Source: Bifidobacterium saguini DSM 23967 (GTDB lineage: Bacteria; Actinomycetota; Actinomycetes; Actinomycetales; Bifidobacteriaceae). From it: a stretch of 64,000 nucleotides of DNA. Each line of letters starts with the position of its first letter. The stretch's first letter is position 1. Location: the NCBI RefSeq assembly GCF_000741715.1, contig NZ_JGZN01000007.1, positions 186,001 through 250,000 of the forward strand. The letters run 5' to 3'. Under the pieces are notes generated by a model. The model was given only the letters and a program-made list of their open reading frames with translations, was not told the DNA's origin and ran no database searches. Shown here piece after piece: positions 33,328 through 44,344 of the stretch. Position numbers and translations under genes: made by a program.

Positions 33328-35153
33328 CTACATGGCAGCGCGAACGGCGGCGTACATGGTGTGCACGATTTGTTCTCGCCATTTTGACCAGCCGTACTTC
33401 TTGGTGATTGATTCACCTGCGGTAGCGCCAAGAGACGAACCGTCCGCACGGGTGAGGTCATATAGCATGTCCAGCAGCAGCTTGTCATGATGCAGTCGAT
33501 CAGCCAAGTCAGCGGTAACAGCCGGATCATTAGGATCCTTGCCTGTTGCATATTCCGAGAGTGTCAAATGTTCACGTACCAGTACGGTTGCCCAGTCGAT
33601 CATCTGCTGCGGGTATCCCATACGCTTTAGAATCACCGGCACATGGCGAGCGCCTTCGGCAGCATGATCGCGCACGAATGCGCGCTTACCAATGTCATGC
33701 GTAATGGCTGCAAGCAATAGCGCCTGATAATGTTCATCGTCATAGCGAGCTCCGGATGGAGTCTCCCGGCTGATGCGTGAAGTCACTTCCACCATATGCC
33801 TATCAATGGTGTAGCGGTGAGCCGCCGAGGCAGATGGACGGTTGCGGATACCCAACCATTCCGGCATCCACCGGCCGGGAATATCCACGAAATCAATGCT
33901 TTCCCACACATTCATCAGTTCCGGCCCGCAAGCAAGCAATCGCACGAACAGTTCGCGAGACTCATCATCCCACTGATTGTCTCGAATCGGGCAATGTTTC
34001 AGGTTCGTCAGCGTGGACGGATTAATCGGCAAACCGAATTCGCCGGAAGCCACGGCCATACGCAACGCCAACTTGGCATCTTGAGCAGGATCCACGCCCG
34101 GCGCCAACACAAGCTCGCCTTCATGCTTGGCGATGCCGGGAGACACGATGTCGAACTGCGGAGCCTCACGCTTGCCACCGGCACGCTGCGAGAACATTTG
34201 GAAGAACGCAAAGCGAGGCTTCTCATGGGTCAGCGAATGCTCGGCACGGGAAGCGGTGGAATCCAAGGCAAAGGAGATGCGGCGGCCAAGACGGGCGAGC
34301 ATGGTCTGCAAGTCATCGATGGAGTAGGCAGCACGCTCAGCTTCAGGCCATGTCGGGTCAGCCAAGCCCAGCATGGCTGCAACCTTGGCTTGATATGGGG
34401 TGAGCAGCAGATTCGTGTCTTTGCCGGCTACCAAATGAATGCAGTCGCGCACATCAAGCAGACGTTCCACAGCTTCGTCGTAGCTGCCGTGCGGGCGGTC
34501 AGCAAGCCAGGACGTGGCAAGCGCGGAAATCAACACCGAATCGCGTAAGCCTCCGCGCGCTTCCTTAATATCAGGCTGGTTCACATACTGCAGTCGCGCG
34601 AATTCATCCAGTCTGGATTTGGCGGAGTCAAGCAGTTCCGGCAAACGTTTGCGCGCAGCCTTGCGCCAGCGTTCAAGAATGGATGTAGCCGTGGCGCGAA
34701 TCAGTTCAGTGTCACCGGCAATGGGCTTCACGTCAAGCCAGCCCATTGCAGCGGGAAGATCATGGTCCGTGACTTCTTCGCACTGAGAGCGAGTGCGAAT
34801 GGAATGATCAAGGTCAAGGCCGCTATCCCATAGCGGATACCACAGTTTGTTGGCGAGCTCGTTGAGCTGCTGATCGTTGACAGCATGCGGCTCGTAGATA
34901 ATCACCAGATCCAAATCGGAGCTCGGGCCAATCTGCCTCGAGCGAGGGAGCCCACTGCCGCAAAGCCAATGCCGGAATCCGGCACGGTGAATGAAACCGA
35001 TTCGCAAGCTTCGCTCCATAATTTCGTCAGGCTCTGCATGGCCAGTTCGGTGCGGGCCTTACGTTTGGCTGCACCATTGCGGTATACACCATCCGCATCC
35101 GGCTGACTCATCTCCATGAACCGCTGCTTCAAACCATCTACTGCCGATGCCAT
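33328..35153 (-). pseudogene. glnD: PII uridylyltransferase GlnD, interrupted by a single-base frameshift
   Basis: GlnD adds and removes UMP on PII proteins according to glutamine level. The N-terminal part (from ATG 35153) reads to GFAAVGSLARG, then changes frame near 34933-34940; the rest reads QIGPSSDLDLVIIYEPH onward. One added base in CGAGGCAG restores the nucleotidyltransferase motif GSxARGQxGPSSDLDL. The restored protein is about 608 residues. It has the nucleotidyltransferase domain, the middle domain (KEARGGLRDSV) and the HD domain (ITHDIGKR). It ends without the two ACT domains found in classical GlnD of 800-900 residues. The frameshift may be a real mutation or a sequence error. 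Confidence 0.85.
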
Positions 35154-35189
35154 TGCCCCAGATCTTTCGTCATGTAAAAATGTAAAAAA

Positions 35190-35224
35190 GTCCCCGCACG
35201 GCGACAAACGCAACGTGCGGGGAC
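35190..35224 (-). terminator. Terminator of the amtB-glnB operon
   Basis: GTCCCCGCACG (35190-35200) pairs perfectly with CGTGCGGGGAC (35214-35224), followed by CTTTTTTACATTTTT on the minus strand. It separates the operon from glnD. Confidence 0.92.
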
Positions 35225-35275
35225 CTGTCTTATTTGAGTAGCCCGAACCTTGTAGGGAAGGAATCGGACGCTTTA

Positions 35276-36911
<1,636 letters not shown>

Positions 36912-37244
36912 GTCTACCTCCCTCTCTCTTTCGTTCATGGCGTCGAGGGTTCGGAAAAACTCAAAGCCTCGGCGTCTAGTTCCAATAAATGCCGTCCCCC
37001 TTGTGGGGGCTAACAGTTCGTCAGTAAAAGCCGGCTGCGTTTTCAATTCGTTACATCAAGTTACGCGATTGTTAAGCGTTAAACCGTGATATCAGCACAG
37101 ATTAGGGTCTGGTTTCGGCTTGATTCCAAGGGATATGAAGAGGCCTCGAACTATGTTTCGAACATAATTCGAGGCCTTGTTTACATGGTTTGCGGCGTTT
37201 CACGCGTTCATAACGTGGACGCTTCGCATCGACCTTCGCTATCG
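36912..37244. promoter_or_regulatory. amtB promoter region with a GTTAC direct repeat and a hairpin
   Basis: The amtB promoter must lie here. GTTAC occurs twice with a five-base spacer at 37050-37064, weakly like actinobacterial GlnR half-sites, but the spacing is wrong for the consensus. A hairpin AGGCCTCGAA / TTCGAGGCCT spans 37141-37177. No gene is supported. Confidence 0.35.
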
Positions 37245-37397
37245 TTGACTGTAGGTTTTTGAACACTGACTGTAGGGAATCCAACGTTTTTCGTCGGAAA
37301 CCCTACAGTCAGTGTTGAAAAACCGACAGTCAGTGTTGGATTCCCTACAGCCGAAGTCGGAAAACCGACAGTCAATGTTGGAAAACCGACAGTCAAC
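37245..37397. repeat. Inverted array of 21-bp repeats (copy 1)
   Basis: Two units of GACTGTAGG-type sequence are followed, after a short centre (TTTTTCGTCGGAAA), by about five units of the opposite strand (CCTACAGTC or CCGACAGTC, then AGTGTTG). The period is 21 bases. The array begins 20 bases beyond the ftsY stop. It can form a large branched or long hairpin. Short open frames that give TVGFPTL heptads are artefacts of the 21-base period. Confidence 0.8.
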
Positions 37398-37416
37398 TGA
37401 TACGCGAGTGCAACTT

Positions 37417-38640
37417 TTAGGCGAGGATGCCGTCGACGAAACCTTCCGGGTCGAACGGAGCCAAATCATCCGGACCTTCGCCAAGTCCTACGAGCTTAAC
37501 CGGCACACCGAGCTCCTTCTGCACGCTGATGACGATGCCGCCCTTGGCGGAGCCATCCAGCTTGGAGAGCACCACGCCGGTGATGCCGATGGCTTCGGCG
37601 AACACCTTGGCCTGAGCCATGCCGTTCTGGCCGGTGGTGGCGTCGAGCACCAGCAGCACTTCACTCACCGGCAGCTGTTTTTCAGTAACGCGGCGAATCT
37701 TGCCCAGCTCATCCATCAGGTTCGACTTGTTTTGCAGTCGGCCTGCGGTATCGATAATCAGCACGTCGGCATTGAGTTCCTTGGCCTTGCCCGCAGCCTC
37801 GAATGCGACCGATGCCGGATCGGCTCCGTCCTTATCCGAGCGAACAACCGGCACATTGACGCGAGCGCCCCATGTCTCCAACTGATCTGCGGCCGCGGCG
37901 CGGAAGGTATCGGCAGCACCCATTACCACGGATTTGCCCTCAGCTACGAACAGTCGGGCGAGCTTGCCGGCAGTCGTGGTCTTACCTGTACCGTTCACGC
38001 CAACCATGATGATCACGGATGGCTTGTCCGCGCCCGGCTTTTCGGCGTTCAGGCGGCGGTCGGTATCACGGCCGACCAAATCGAGGAGTTTGTCTTTCAG
38101 CGTGGCACGAACTTCAGTCGGATCGGCGGTACCGGTGATGCGAGCGTCAGTCCTCAAATCATCAACCAGTTGAGCGGAAGCCTCGGCACCTACATCGGCG
38201 AGCAAAAGCGTATCTTCCACATCTTCCCAGTCAGCCTCGGAAAGATTGTCTTTGGCCAGAATATTGAACAGCGCCTTGCCGAATGGGTTTCCGGATTTGG
38301 AGAGCTTGGCCTTCAGCCTGGTCAGTCGGGAGCCCACTGACTCCGGGGCTTCCGGTTCGTTAGAGGGTGCCGACTGCGATGGTGCAGATTCAGCTGCTGA
38401 TTCAGCAACTACCGATGATTCCTTAGATTCAGCTGATTCAGTAGATTTCGCGGCTTCAGCAGCCAGTCGCGCATCAGCCGCAGCCTTAGCATCGCGCGTG
38501 CGCTGATTATCAGGAGCGGATTTGCCCAGCGCCCGGTCAAGATCACGCTTGCGGGATTTGGAGAGCCAAATGCTCAAGGCGATGAGCACCACCGCCACAA
38601 CAATGACGCCAACAACGGCGAGAACAGTATTCATTTCCAT
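37417..38640 (-). CDS. ftsY: Signal recognition particle receptor FtsY
   Basis: A 407-residue GTPase that receives SRP-ribosome complexes at the membrane. It has an N-terminal membrane helix (residues 5-26), an acidic Ala/Glu/Ser-rich linker (about 40-105), an N domain, and a G domain with G1 GVNGTGKT (214-221), DTAGRLQNK and TKLDGSAKGG. The start is ATG 38640 (MEMNTVLAVV) or 38634; the frame to 38742 is leader. It is monocistronic, followed by a repeat array. Confidence 0.96.
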   Translation of the reverse strand: MEMNTVLAVVGVIVVAVVLIALSIWLSKSRKRDLDRALGKSAPDNQRTRDAKAAADARLAAEAAKSTESAESKESSVVAESAAESAPSQSAPSNEPEAPESVGSRLTRLKAKLSKSGNPFGKALFNILAKDNLSEADWEDVEDTLLLADVGAEASAQLVDDLRTDARITGTADPTEVRATLKDKLLDLVGRDTDRRLNAEKPGADKPSVIIMVGVNGTGKTTTAGKLARLFVAEGKSVVMGAADTFRAAAADQLETWGARVNVPVVRSDKDGADPASVAFEAAGKAKELNADVLIIDTAGRLQNKSNLMDELGKIRRVTEKQLPVSEVLLVLDATTGQNGMAQAKVFAEAIGITGVVLSKLDGSAKGGIVISVQKELGVPVKLVGLGEGPDDLAPFDPEGFVDGILA

Positions 38641-38733
38641 ACTTGCCAGTCTAATGTGGGCCATCCCGCAAATCAGCGGCCGGCAGCGGCTACTGCCTAC
38701 CACCCGACTTACCCACCGACTATGGTGGTCGGC

Positions 38734-39486
38734 ATGGCACATTCCTCACGTATGACGTCGCTGCAGCGGCGAGAACAGCTGATCGCAGTCGGACGCTCCC
38801 TGTTTGCCGCCAAAGGGTTCGAAGCGGTGAGCATGGAGGAGATTGCCGCGCACGCCAAGGTTTCCAAGCCGATTGTGTATGAGCATTTCGGCGGCAAAGA
38901 AGGCCTGTATGCGGTGATTGTGGACCGTGAGATGCGTGCGTTGATTAACACGCTGGCCGCCGCACTGGATGCGCCGACGATGCATCCGCGCCAAATCGTG
39001 GAACGTACCGCCTTGGCATTGCTGACCTATATTGAAGAAAACGCTGAAGGATTCCAAGTATTGGTGCGCGATTCGCCGAGCACCGACCCTTCCGGTTCAT
39101 TCAGTTCACTGCTGGGCGATATTTCGATGCGTGTGGAAGATATTCTTTCCGAAGCATTCAAGCGTCAGAAACTTTCGACCAAGGGTGTGCCCTATTATGC
39201 GCAAATGCTTGTGGGCATGACCGTATTCACCGGTCAATATTGGGCAGACCGTCCAAAGGTCAGCAAGGAGCAGCTCGCCGCTTATATCGTGGATTTGGCA
39301 TGGCATGGCCTGAGCCGGCTTGATTCCAAGCCACAGCTGAGGTTTGAGGGAGCGCGCGCCCAGCGAGAGGCGGAACGCGAAGCTCAGCGCAGCACTCGTC
39401 TAAGCGCAGATTTAGCCGCTGATAGCGATGATTACAACGGCGACGGCAACAATACTGCCGAGCTGCAGAACGTGAGTGCAGAGTAA
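38734..39486 (+). CDS. TetR-family transcriptional regulator
   Basis: A 250-residue regulator. The HTH is clear (LIAVGRSLFAAKGFEAVSMEEIAAHAKVSKPIVYEHFGGKEGLYAVIV). The ligand-binding half is helical, and an Arg/Glu-rich tail of about 45 residues ends the protein. The start is uncertain: ATG 38734 is used, but 38722 or 38752 are possible and none has a Shine-Dalgarno, so the message may be leaderless. CCGAC-n7-GTCGG overlaps the start region. It is divergent from ftsY. The target genes are not evident; it may regulate the glycosyltransferase downstream. Confidence 0.85.
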   Translation: MAHSSRMTSLQRREQLIAVGRSLFAAKGFEAVSMEEIAAHAKVSKPIVYEHFGGKEGLYAVIVDREMRALINTLAAALDAPTMHPRQIVERTALALLTYIEENAEGFQVLVRDSPSTDPSGSFSSLLGDISMRVEDILSEAFKRQKLSTKGVPYYAQMLVGMTVFTGQYWADRPKVSKEQLAAYIVDLAWHGLSRLDSKPQLRFEGARAQREAEREAQRSTRLSADLAADSDDYNGDGNNTAELQNVSAE

Positions 39487-39577
39487 CAGCTTACGCAACA
39501 TGTCTGTCAATAGCGCCGACTAGGTGCTACGGTTTGAACAGCAAAACGAACACCAACTTTGTGAGGACGTAACGGGT

Positions 39578-40621
39578 ATGGCCAACGCGGCAACAACAGC
39601 AAAGACGCTCACTTTCGTGATTCCCGCATACAATATGGAGTCCTATCTTGACCGTTGTGTCAGCTCAGTGCTTTCCGCCTCGAACCCGGAAGACATTGAG
39701 GTGCTGATTGTGGATGATGGTTCGAAAGACGGCACGCTGGCGTACGCGCAGAAGCTGGAACAGCGCCATCCTGGCATTGTTCGAGCCATCCATCAGGAGA
39801 ACAAGGGCCACGGTGGAGCCGTAAACACCGGCATTGCCGCGGCCGCCGGCATGTACGTCAAAGTGGTGGATGCGGATGATTGGGTGGACCCGCAGGCCAT
39901 CAACACCGTGATGGCCACGCTGCGAGCACAGCGCGAAACGACCGAGCCCATCGACATGCTGGTCACCAACTATGTCTATGACAAAGTGGCCAAGCGTTAC
40001 AAGCATACGGTGAACTTCCGCCGCGTGATTCCGTCCGGCCGCGTGCTCGGCTGGGATGATTTGGGGCATTTCGGTCTTGCGCAGTACATCATCATGCATG
40101 CGCTCACCTTCCGCACGCAGGTGGTGCGCGATTCCGGTCTGAAGCTGCCGGAGCACACGTTCTACGTGGACTTCTATTACTCCTATCAGCCGTTCCCGTG
40201 GGTGAAGCGCATTCAGTATTTGGATGTGCCGTTCTACCACTATTTCATTGGCCGCGAAGGCCAGAGCGTGCAGACCGATGTGATGATTCGCCGCGTCGAT
40301 CAGTTGCGTCTGGTGAATCGTCTGATGACCGAGGCCACGCCGGAGCGCGGCACTGTGCCCGAGGGGCTGTATCGCTATATGATTCACTTCCTAGCCATTG
40401 AGTCTTCAGTGACTTCTGTGTTCCTGATTCTTTCTCGCGATAAAGCCAATTACGCCAAGAAGAAGGAACTCTGGGAGGCAATTGACGCATATTCTCCCAC
40501 CATTGGGCATGATGTGCGCAGCAAGCTGATGTCTCGCGCGATTAACCTTCCCGGTTCGGTGGGCCGTTGGATGGTTCGCAACGGCTACACCATCGCCGAG
40601 AAGGTTGTCGGCTTCAACTAA
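39578..40621 (+). CDS. Family 2 glycosyltransferase
   Basis: A 347-residue cytosolic or membrane-associated enzyme with a GT-A fold. The nucleotide-sugar motifs are FVIPAYNMESYLDRC at the start, VDDGSKDGT near residue 46 and DADDW (about 92-96, the DXD equivalent). No membrane helix is obvious. I start at 39578 (MANAATTAKT) behind GAGG. Its donor and acceptor are unknown; cell-wall or exopolysaccharide synthesis is the usual role. It converges with the dipeptidase gene 18 bases on. Confidence 0.88.
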   Translation: MANAATTAKTLTFVIPAYNMESYLDRCVSSVLSASNPEDIEVLIVDDGSKDGTLAYAQKLEQRHPGIVRAIHQENKGHGGAVNTGIAAAAGMYVKVVDADDWVDPQAINTVMATLRAQRETTEPIDMLVTNYVYDKVAKRYKHTVNFRRVIPSGRVLGWDDLGHFGLAQYIIMHALTFRTQVVRDSGLKLPEHTFYVDFYYSYQPFPWVKRIQYLDVPFYHYFIGREGQSVQTDVMIRRVDQLRLVNRLMTEATPERGTVPEGLYRYMIHFLAIESSVTSVFLILSRDKANYAKKKELWEAIDAYSPTIGHDVRSKLMSRAINLPGSVGRWMVRNGYTIAEKVVGFN

Positions 40622-40639
40622 GCACAGATCAGTACGCCA

Positions 40640-42328
40640 TTAGTCCGTCCAACGGTCGGACATGGCGAAGCTATTGTGCATGAGATTGCTGGCGGTGTAG
40701 ACCACATTGTTGAGCAGCTTGGTGGTGTGCTCGCGCAGATAATCAGCCATCTGCTGATTGGCAGTCTCCAGCGCAGCCTGCACGGACTGTGCAGCACTGT
40801 CTGAAGCCTCGGCATCGCCATTGGCTTGTGCATCTTCCAGCGCAATATCAGTCTGGTCCACCAATCGATGCCCGAAGGCGCGCACGCCTTCCGCATACCC
40901 TTCGATGGCATTATGCGTTTCAAACCAATGCGCATCAGCCACCACGGCAATCAGGCGGTTCGTCCAGTACAGATTGTCGGTGGATACTTCCGGCGTGGTG
41001 TCCCGCAGATAAGCCGGCGTATCATGCACGTTCGCATAGAACGGGGCAATCGTGGTGAACGGACCAGAGCCGAACGACACCCACATCACCGCACGATTGG
41101 CGGTTGCAGCATACGGGCGCAGCTGAATCGCCACCATATGACCAGTGCGATTCACGCCAATCGGGCGATAACGGTGGCGCGATTCCGGCGTGCCCTTGGT
41201 GCCGTACGGATCATACGGCGTTCCCTCAAAGTGGCTGGAAAGCAGGAAATCCACGTCTTCCAGACTCACCTTGTTTTCCGGCACGCGGCACCACGGAATA
41301 TCGTCTGATTCCGGAGTGTACTGCGCGGCAGGCGAATCCCAATCCTCGCTCGGATTCAAATACCGCTGCATATACCATGCGCGAGGCGTGTTATAAATAT
41401 GATCCTTCGGCGTGCTCGCACCAAATACCTTGCGCGGGTTGAATCGGTTCGGCAGCGCTTCCGCACGCGCCTTGACGCGGGCAGCGCGATCGGCTGCCGC
41501 CGAATCGGTAACCGAGCTGGATTCAGCAGCACGGCGGGCATGGGAACCGGTACGTGAACCGGTACCGTGAGCATGTCGACCGCCTGCTGCAGTCGGTGCG
41601 CCCATTGTGCGGTCAAGATAATGCTCGGCAATGAATTCACGCAGGTCGGCACTGCACATGTACTCGCGCTGACGACCGAATGCATCGGCCAGATTGAAAT
41701 CGTCAATACCCAACTGGTTCGGAATCGTGGCATAGCAATCATCCGGCACGCGGCGGGCAATCCAATGGTGTCCACCAATGGTTTCCACATACCAGATTTC
41801 GTTCACATCGGAAATAATCACACCATTGGACTCGTAAGTACCGTAGGCTTCCAACAATTCACCCAGTCGCTTGACACCTTCGCGTGCAGTCGTCACATAC
41901 GGCAACACCAAGGTGATGACATCTTCCTCACCGATGCCGCCCGGCTGCTCAGGCTGGTAATCGGCATCTCCCGGCTTGCCAACAGCAGCTCGAAGCTCAA
42001 CCATCGGATCGGCGGCGAGCACCCGTTCGTTGACCGCAATGGTTTCGGTGGCGCTCATCGCCACATTATGTTCGTTTGCGCCGGCTTCCGCCAGAACGCC
42101 GCGATTATGTAATACGTTCGGCGCGATGGTGTAGCGGCAGGGATTGTCCGGCAAATCAATTGCCACATGGCTTAACACACTCACATAGTGACGTGGCTGA
42201 TCTTCGGGAGCTACAGCCACCAGACGCTTGGGATCGTAACGGCCTGAGCCGGAATCATCGTCGCGGGCAATGATGGTCGAGCCATCGTAACTTGCATTCT
42301 TGCCAATGAGAATAGTGGTGCATGACAT
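40640..42328 (-). CDS. Dipeptidase, C69 family (PepD type)
   Basis: A 562-residue N-terminal-nucleophile hydrolase. The mature enzyme should begin at Cys3 in MSCTTILIGKNAS, which acts as nucleophile after removal of two residues. Family blocks follow: DGSTIIARDDDSG, EAGANEHNVAMSATETI, YVETIGGHHWIARRVPDDCYA and VMWVSFGSGPF. It lacks a signal peptide and probably cuts dipeptides taken up by the cell. I start at 42328; the frame to 42388 adds 20 unlikely residues. It is monocistronic and divergent from tRNA-Lys(TTT). Confidence 0.92.
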   Translation of the reverse strand: MSCTTILIGKNASYDGSTIIARDDDSGSGRYDPKRLVAVAPEDQPRHYVSVLSHVAIDLPDNPCRYTIAPNVLHNRGVLAEAGANEHNVAMSATETIAVNERVLAADPMVELRAAVGKPGDADYQPEQPGGIGEEDVITLVLPYVTTAREGVKRLGELLEAYGTYESNGVIISDVNEIWYVETIGGHHWIARRVPDDCYATIPNQLGIDDFNLADAFGRQREYMCSADLREFIAEHYLDRTMGAPTAAGGRHAHGTGSRTGSHARRAAESSSVTDSAAADRAARVKARAEALPNRFNPRKVFGASTPKDHIYNTPRAWYMQRYLNPSEDWDSPAAQYTPESDDIPWCRVPENKVSLEDVDFLLSSHFEGTPYDPYGTKGTPESRHRYRPIGVNRTGHMVAIQLRPYAATANRAVMWVSFGSGPFTTIAPFYANVHDTPAYLRDTTPEVSTDNLYWTNRLIAVVADAHWFETHNAIEGYAEGVRAFGHRLVDQTDIALEDAQANGDAEASDSAAQSVQAALETANQQMADYLREHTTKLLNNVVYTASNLMHNSFAMSDRWTD

Positions 42329-42420
42329 GTTGCCCCACTCTAGGAGCCGGATGGGTCGGTGTCTACATGCGCAACGCCGATTATGCATTGTCCGGCATTC
42401 GCGTGTATCTTAGAAACGTT

Positions 42421-42493
42421 GCCCCTCTAGCTCAACGGTTAGAGCAGCGTCCTTTTAAGTCGTGGGTTGTGGGTTCGAATCCCACGGGGGGCA
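42421..42493 (+). tRNA. tRNA-Lys (anticodon TTT)
   Basis: A 73-nt cloverleaf: acceptor GCCCCTC with GGGGGGC, D arm GCTC/GAGC, anticodon loop CTTTTAA (anticodon TTT) and T arm GTGGG-TTCGAAT-CCCAC. The anticodon stem GCGTC/GTCGT has a T-T mismatch at 30-40. CCA is not encoded. Confidence 0.94.
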
Positions 42494-42498
42494 CGAAT

Positions 42499-42533
42499 AA
42501 ACCCTTGGAAACATTGAGTTTCCAAGGGTTTTG
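42499..42533 (+). terminator. Terminator of tRNA-Lys(TTT)
   Basis: AACCCTTGGAAAC pairs with GTTTCCAAGGGTT, then TTGTATTTCC. It begins six bases after the tRNA. Confidence 0.88.
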
Positions 42534-42601
42534 TATTTCCGTCTAATCCGCTTTCGTCCCTGATAGTCCCTGATGGGCCGTCACAGAGCGAGCTGAGCCG
42601 A

Positions 42602-44344
42602 CTACAAATCCTCGTAAATCAGCAGGCTGGCCTGCGCGATTTTGTACCAACTGGATCCGTCGGTCATAATGACCATCGCATAATCACCTTTATCGCACCG
42701 CACAATTGCGGCATCATGCAGCAGTCCATCCAAGAATCCAACCTTGTCTTGGACCACGCCATCGGAACCGATGCCAGTCGGAATGCCGTCACGATATACC
42801 TGCGTTTGCATGAGCTGGAACAATCGGTCCGTGGAATCCGTGTTCGCAATGGAGTTGGTGTAGAAGCCCTTGAGCACTGTAGCCAAATCATTGGCGGTAG
42901 TTTCCATATCGCCAACCGCGAAATTCGTATTATTCGCACCGATCTCATGCGCCTGCTGAGTCACCGTATCGAATCCGTAACGGCTCAGCCAGGCTTCCGG
43001 GCAGTCATTGTCGGAATTGACAATCATCGTGGCCATGCAGGAACTCAGCGTCATGCCGTTGAGCGGGCTGTTCCACGTCAGTTCGCCGGTTTCCACGGCA
43101 TGAATCATCGAATACGCTACGAACAGTTTGTACGTACTGGCCGAAGTGGTTACCGTATCCGCGTTGATTTGCAGCTTGGACTCTCCGGTTTTCAGATCAT
43201 ATACAGCCACCGAATATGTGGCGCCGGCAAACAGCTCATTCAGCTTGTCTTGCGTACTGCCCTTGGTAGGCAACCCGTCATACAGCTCAAGATTGTCCAC
43301 CTGATTAATCGAGATGGCAACCGGAGCCGCCTGCCCGCTGGCGAGCATCGACGCCAACGCGTTGGCTGTGGCATCCGCATCAATCGCACGCGATGCACGG
43401 CCCTTAACGGCGAACATTGCCGGCACCGCATTAGCATCAACAGCTTTTTGCGCAACCTGCAGCGCAATGCCCTGAGATTTCATCTGGCTCATCAGCGTAG
43501 AACTGCCGATAGTAACATCCAGCTGAGTGTTATCCTGCGCATTCGCGCTGGTGCTGATGGTTTTGACAATGCTGCTCGATGGCAGAGTCCAACTGCCATC
43601 GTTGTACGTGAACGTCACATTATCGCCCAGTGCAGCATTAATCGTCTTTAGTAATTGCTGCGCAGTATCCAAAGAGACGGTGGGCTGCACAATATTCATC
43701 TCAATAGTGGCAGTCGCCAAATCGCCAGTGCTGCTGTCGGTAAGACTAAAGTCTGCCGTTTTGCGAATATCACTGGCTTTGAAGGTATAGCCCACTGCAG
43801 AATCCACAGCCTGCAGTTTGCCGCTATCATCAGCTTTCACTGATGCATTGCGCACATCTGCTTCCGTTTGTTTCTTTGATGAGCCAAGAGCATCAGGCAA
43901 ATCATCAGATGTGGTGTTGTGCACAAACAGCCATGAGAATGGAATAATGCGCTGTGCGAAAGAATGATGGGCTGCGGCCTCGGCTCGAGCAGTATAGTTT
44001 GCGGTGATTCCTGCCTTTTGTGCAGTAAGCGTCACCTTGGTTTTTGTAGTGGAATCGGTAAGTGTTACTGTGCGTTGCAGTGTTTTTGCATTGAGCTTGA
44101 TCGCTGCACTCTGGGCACTTTGGCTGCCCACCGAATATCCATCAAGCGTGGCCAGCGGGTAAAAGCGGTCAGATGGCCAGAATAATTGGAATAATTCAAC
44201 AAGCAGTACCACGCCTAAGCAGACGACCATAATGCGCCGGCGAGTGTACACGCTGCCGGTCATTACAGAAACTCGGCCGAAACGTCGCCTTGAGGGGAGT
44301 GTGCTTGCCGTAGTCCTTGGAACTGAGATTCCGTAACGTTGCAT
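42602..44344 (-). CDS. Membrane-anchored serine hydrolase with class A beta-lactamase fold
   Basis: A protein of up to 580 residues. An Arg-rich cytoplasmic start is followed by a membrane helix (RRIMVVCLGVVLLVELFQLFW, about residues 36-56, with one break), an extracellular region with repeated beta-rich modules, and a C-terminal beta-lactamase-type domain. That domain has SxxK as STYK, SDN in VNSDNDCPE and KTG replaced by KVG in DKVGFLDG. It may act on cell-wall peptides rather than give resistance. The start is uncertain: ATG 44344 or 44263, neither with a good ribosome binding site. Confidence 0.8.
   Translation of the reverse strand: MQRYGISVPRTTASTLPSRRRFGRVSVMTGSVYTRRRIMVVCLGVVLLVELFQLFWPSDRFYPLATLDGYSVGSQSAQSAAIKLNAKTLQRTVTLTDSTTKTKVTLTAQKAGITANYTARAEAAAHHSFAQRIIPFSWLFVHNTTSDDLPDALGSSKKQTEADVRNASVKADDSGKLQAVDSAVGYTFKASDIRKTADFSLTDSSTGDLATATIEMNIVQPTVSLDTAQQLLKTINAALGDNVTFTYNDGSWTLPSSSIVKTISTSANAQDNTQLDVTIGSSTLMSQMKSQGIALQVAQKAVDANAVPAMFAVKGRASRAIDADATANALASMLASGQAAPVAISINQVDNLELYDGLPTKGSTQDKLNELFAGATYSVAVYDLKTGESKLQINADTVTTSASTYKLFVAYSMIHAVETGELTWNSPLNGMTLSSCMATMIVNSDNDCPEAWLSRYGFDTVTQQAHEIGANNTNFAVGDMETTANDLATVLKGFYTNSIANTDSTDRLFQLMQTQVYRDGIPTGIGSDGVVQDKVGFLDGLLHDAAIVRCDKGDYAMVIMTDGSSWYKIAQASLLIYEDL

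Noticed and set aside
34902-35213. Separate small gene upstream of glnD
   Set aside because: Its residues from MASAVDGLKQRF to GFAAVGSLARG are the N-terminus of GlnD. It is the first part of the frameshifted gene, not an independent one.
37050-37064. GlnR binding site before amtB
   Set aside because: GTTAC is repeated, but the five-base spacing and missing GAAAC half do not fit the known GlnR pattern. Kept only as a note in the promoter entry.
37208-37396. Open frame giving TVGFPTL heptads, and similar frames near 54028
   Set aside because: A 21-base period without stops gives seven-residue repeats in several frames. There is no ribosome binding site; the signal is the DNA repeat.
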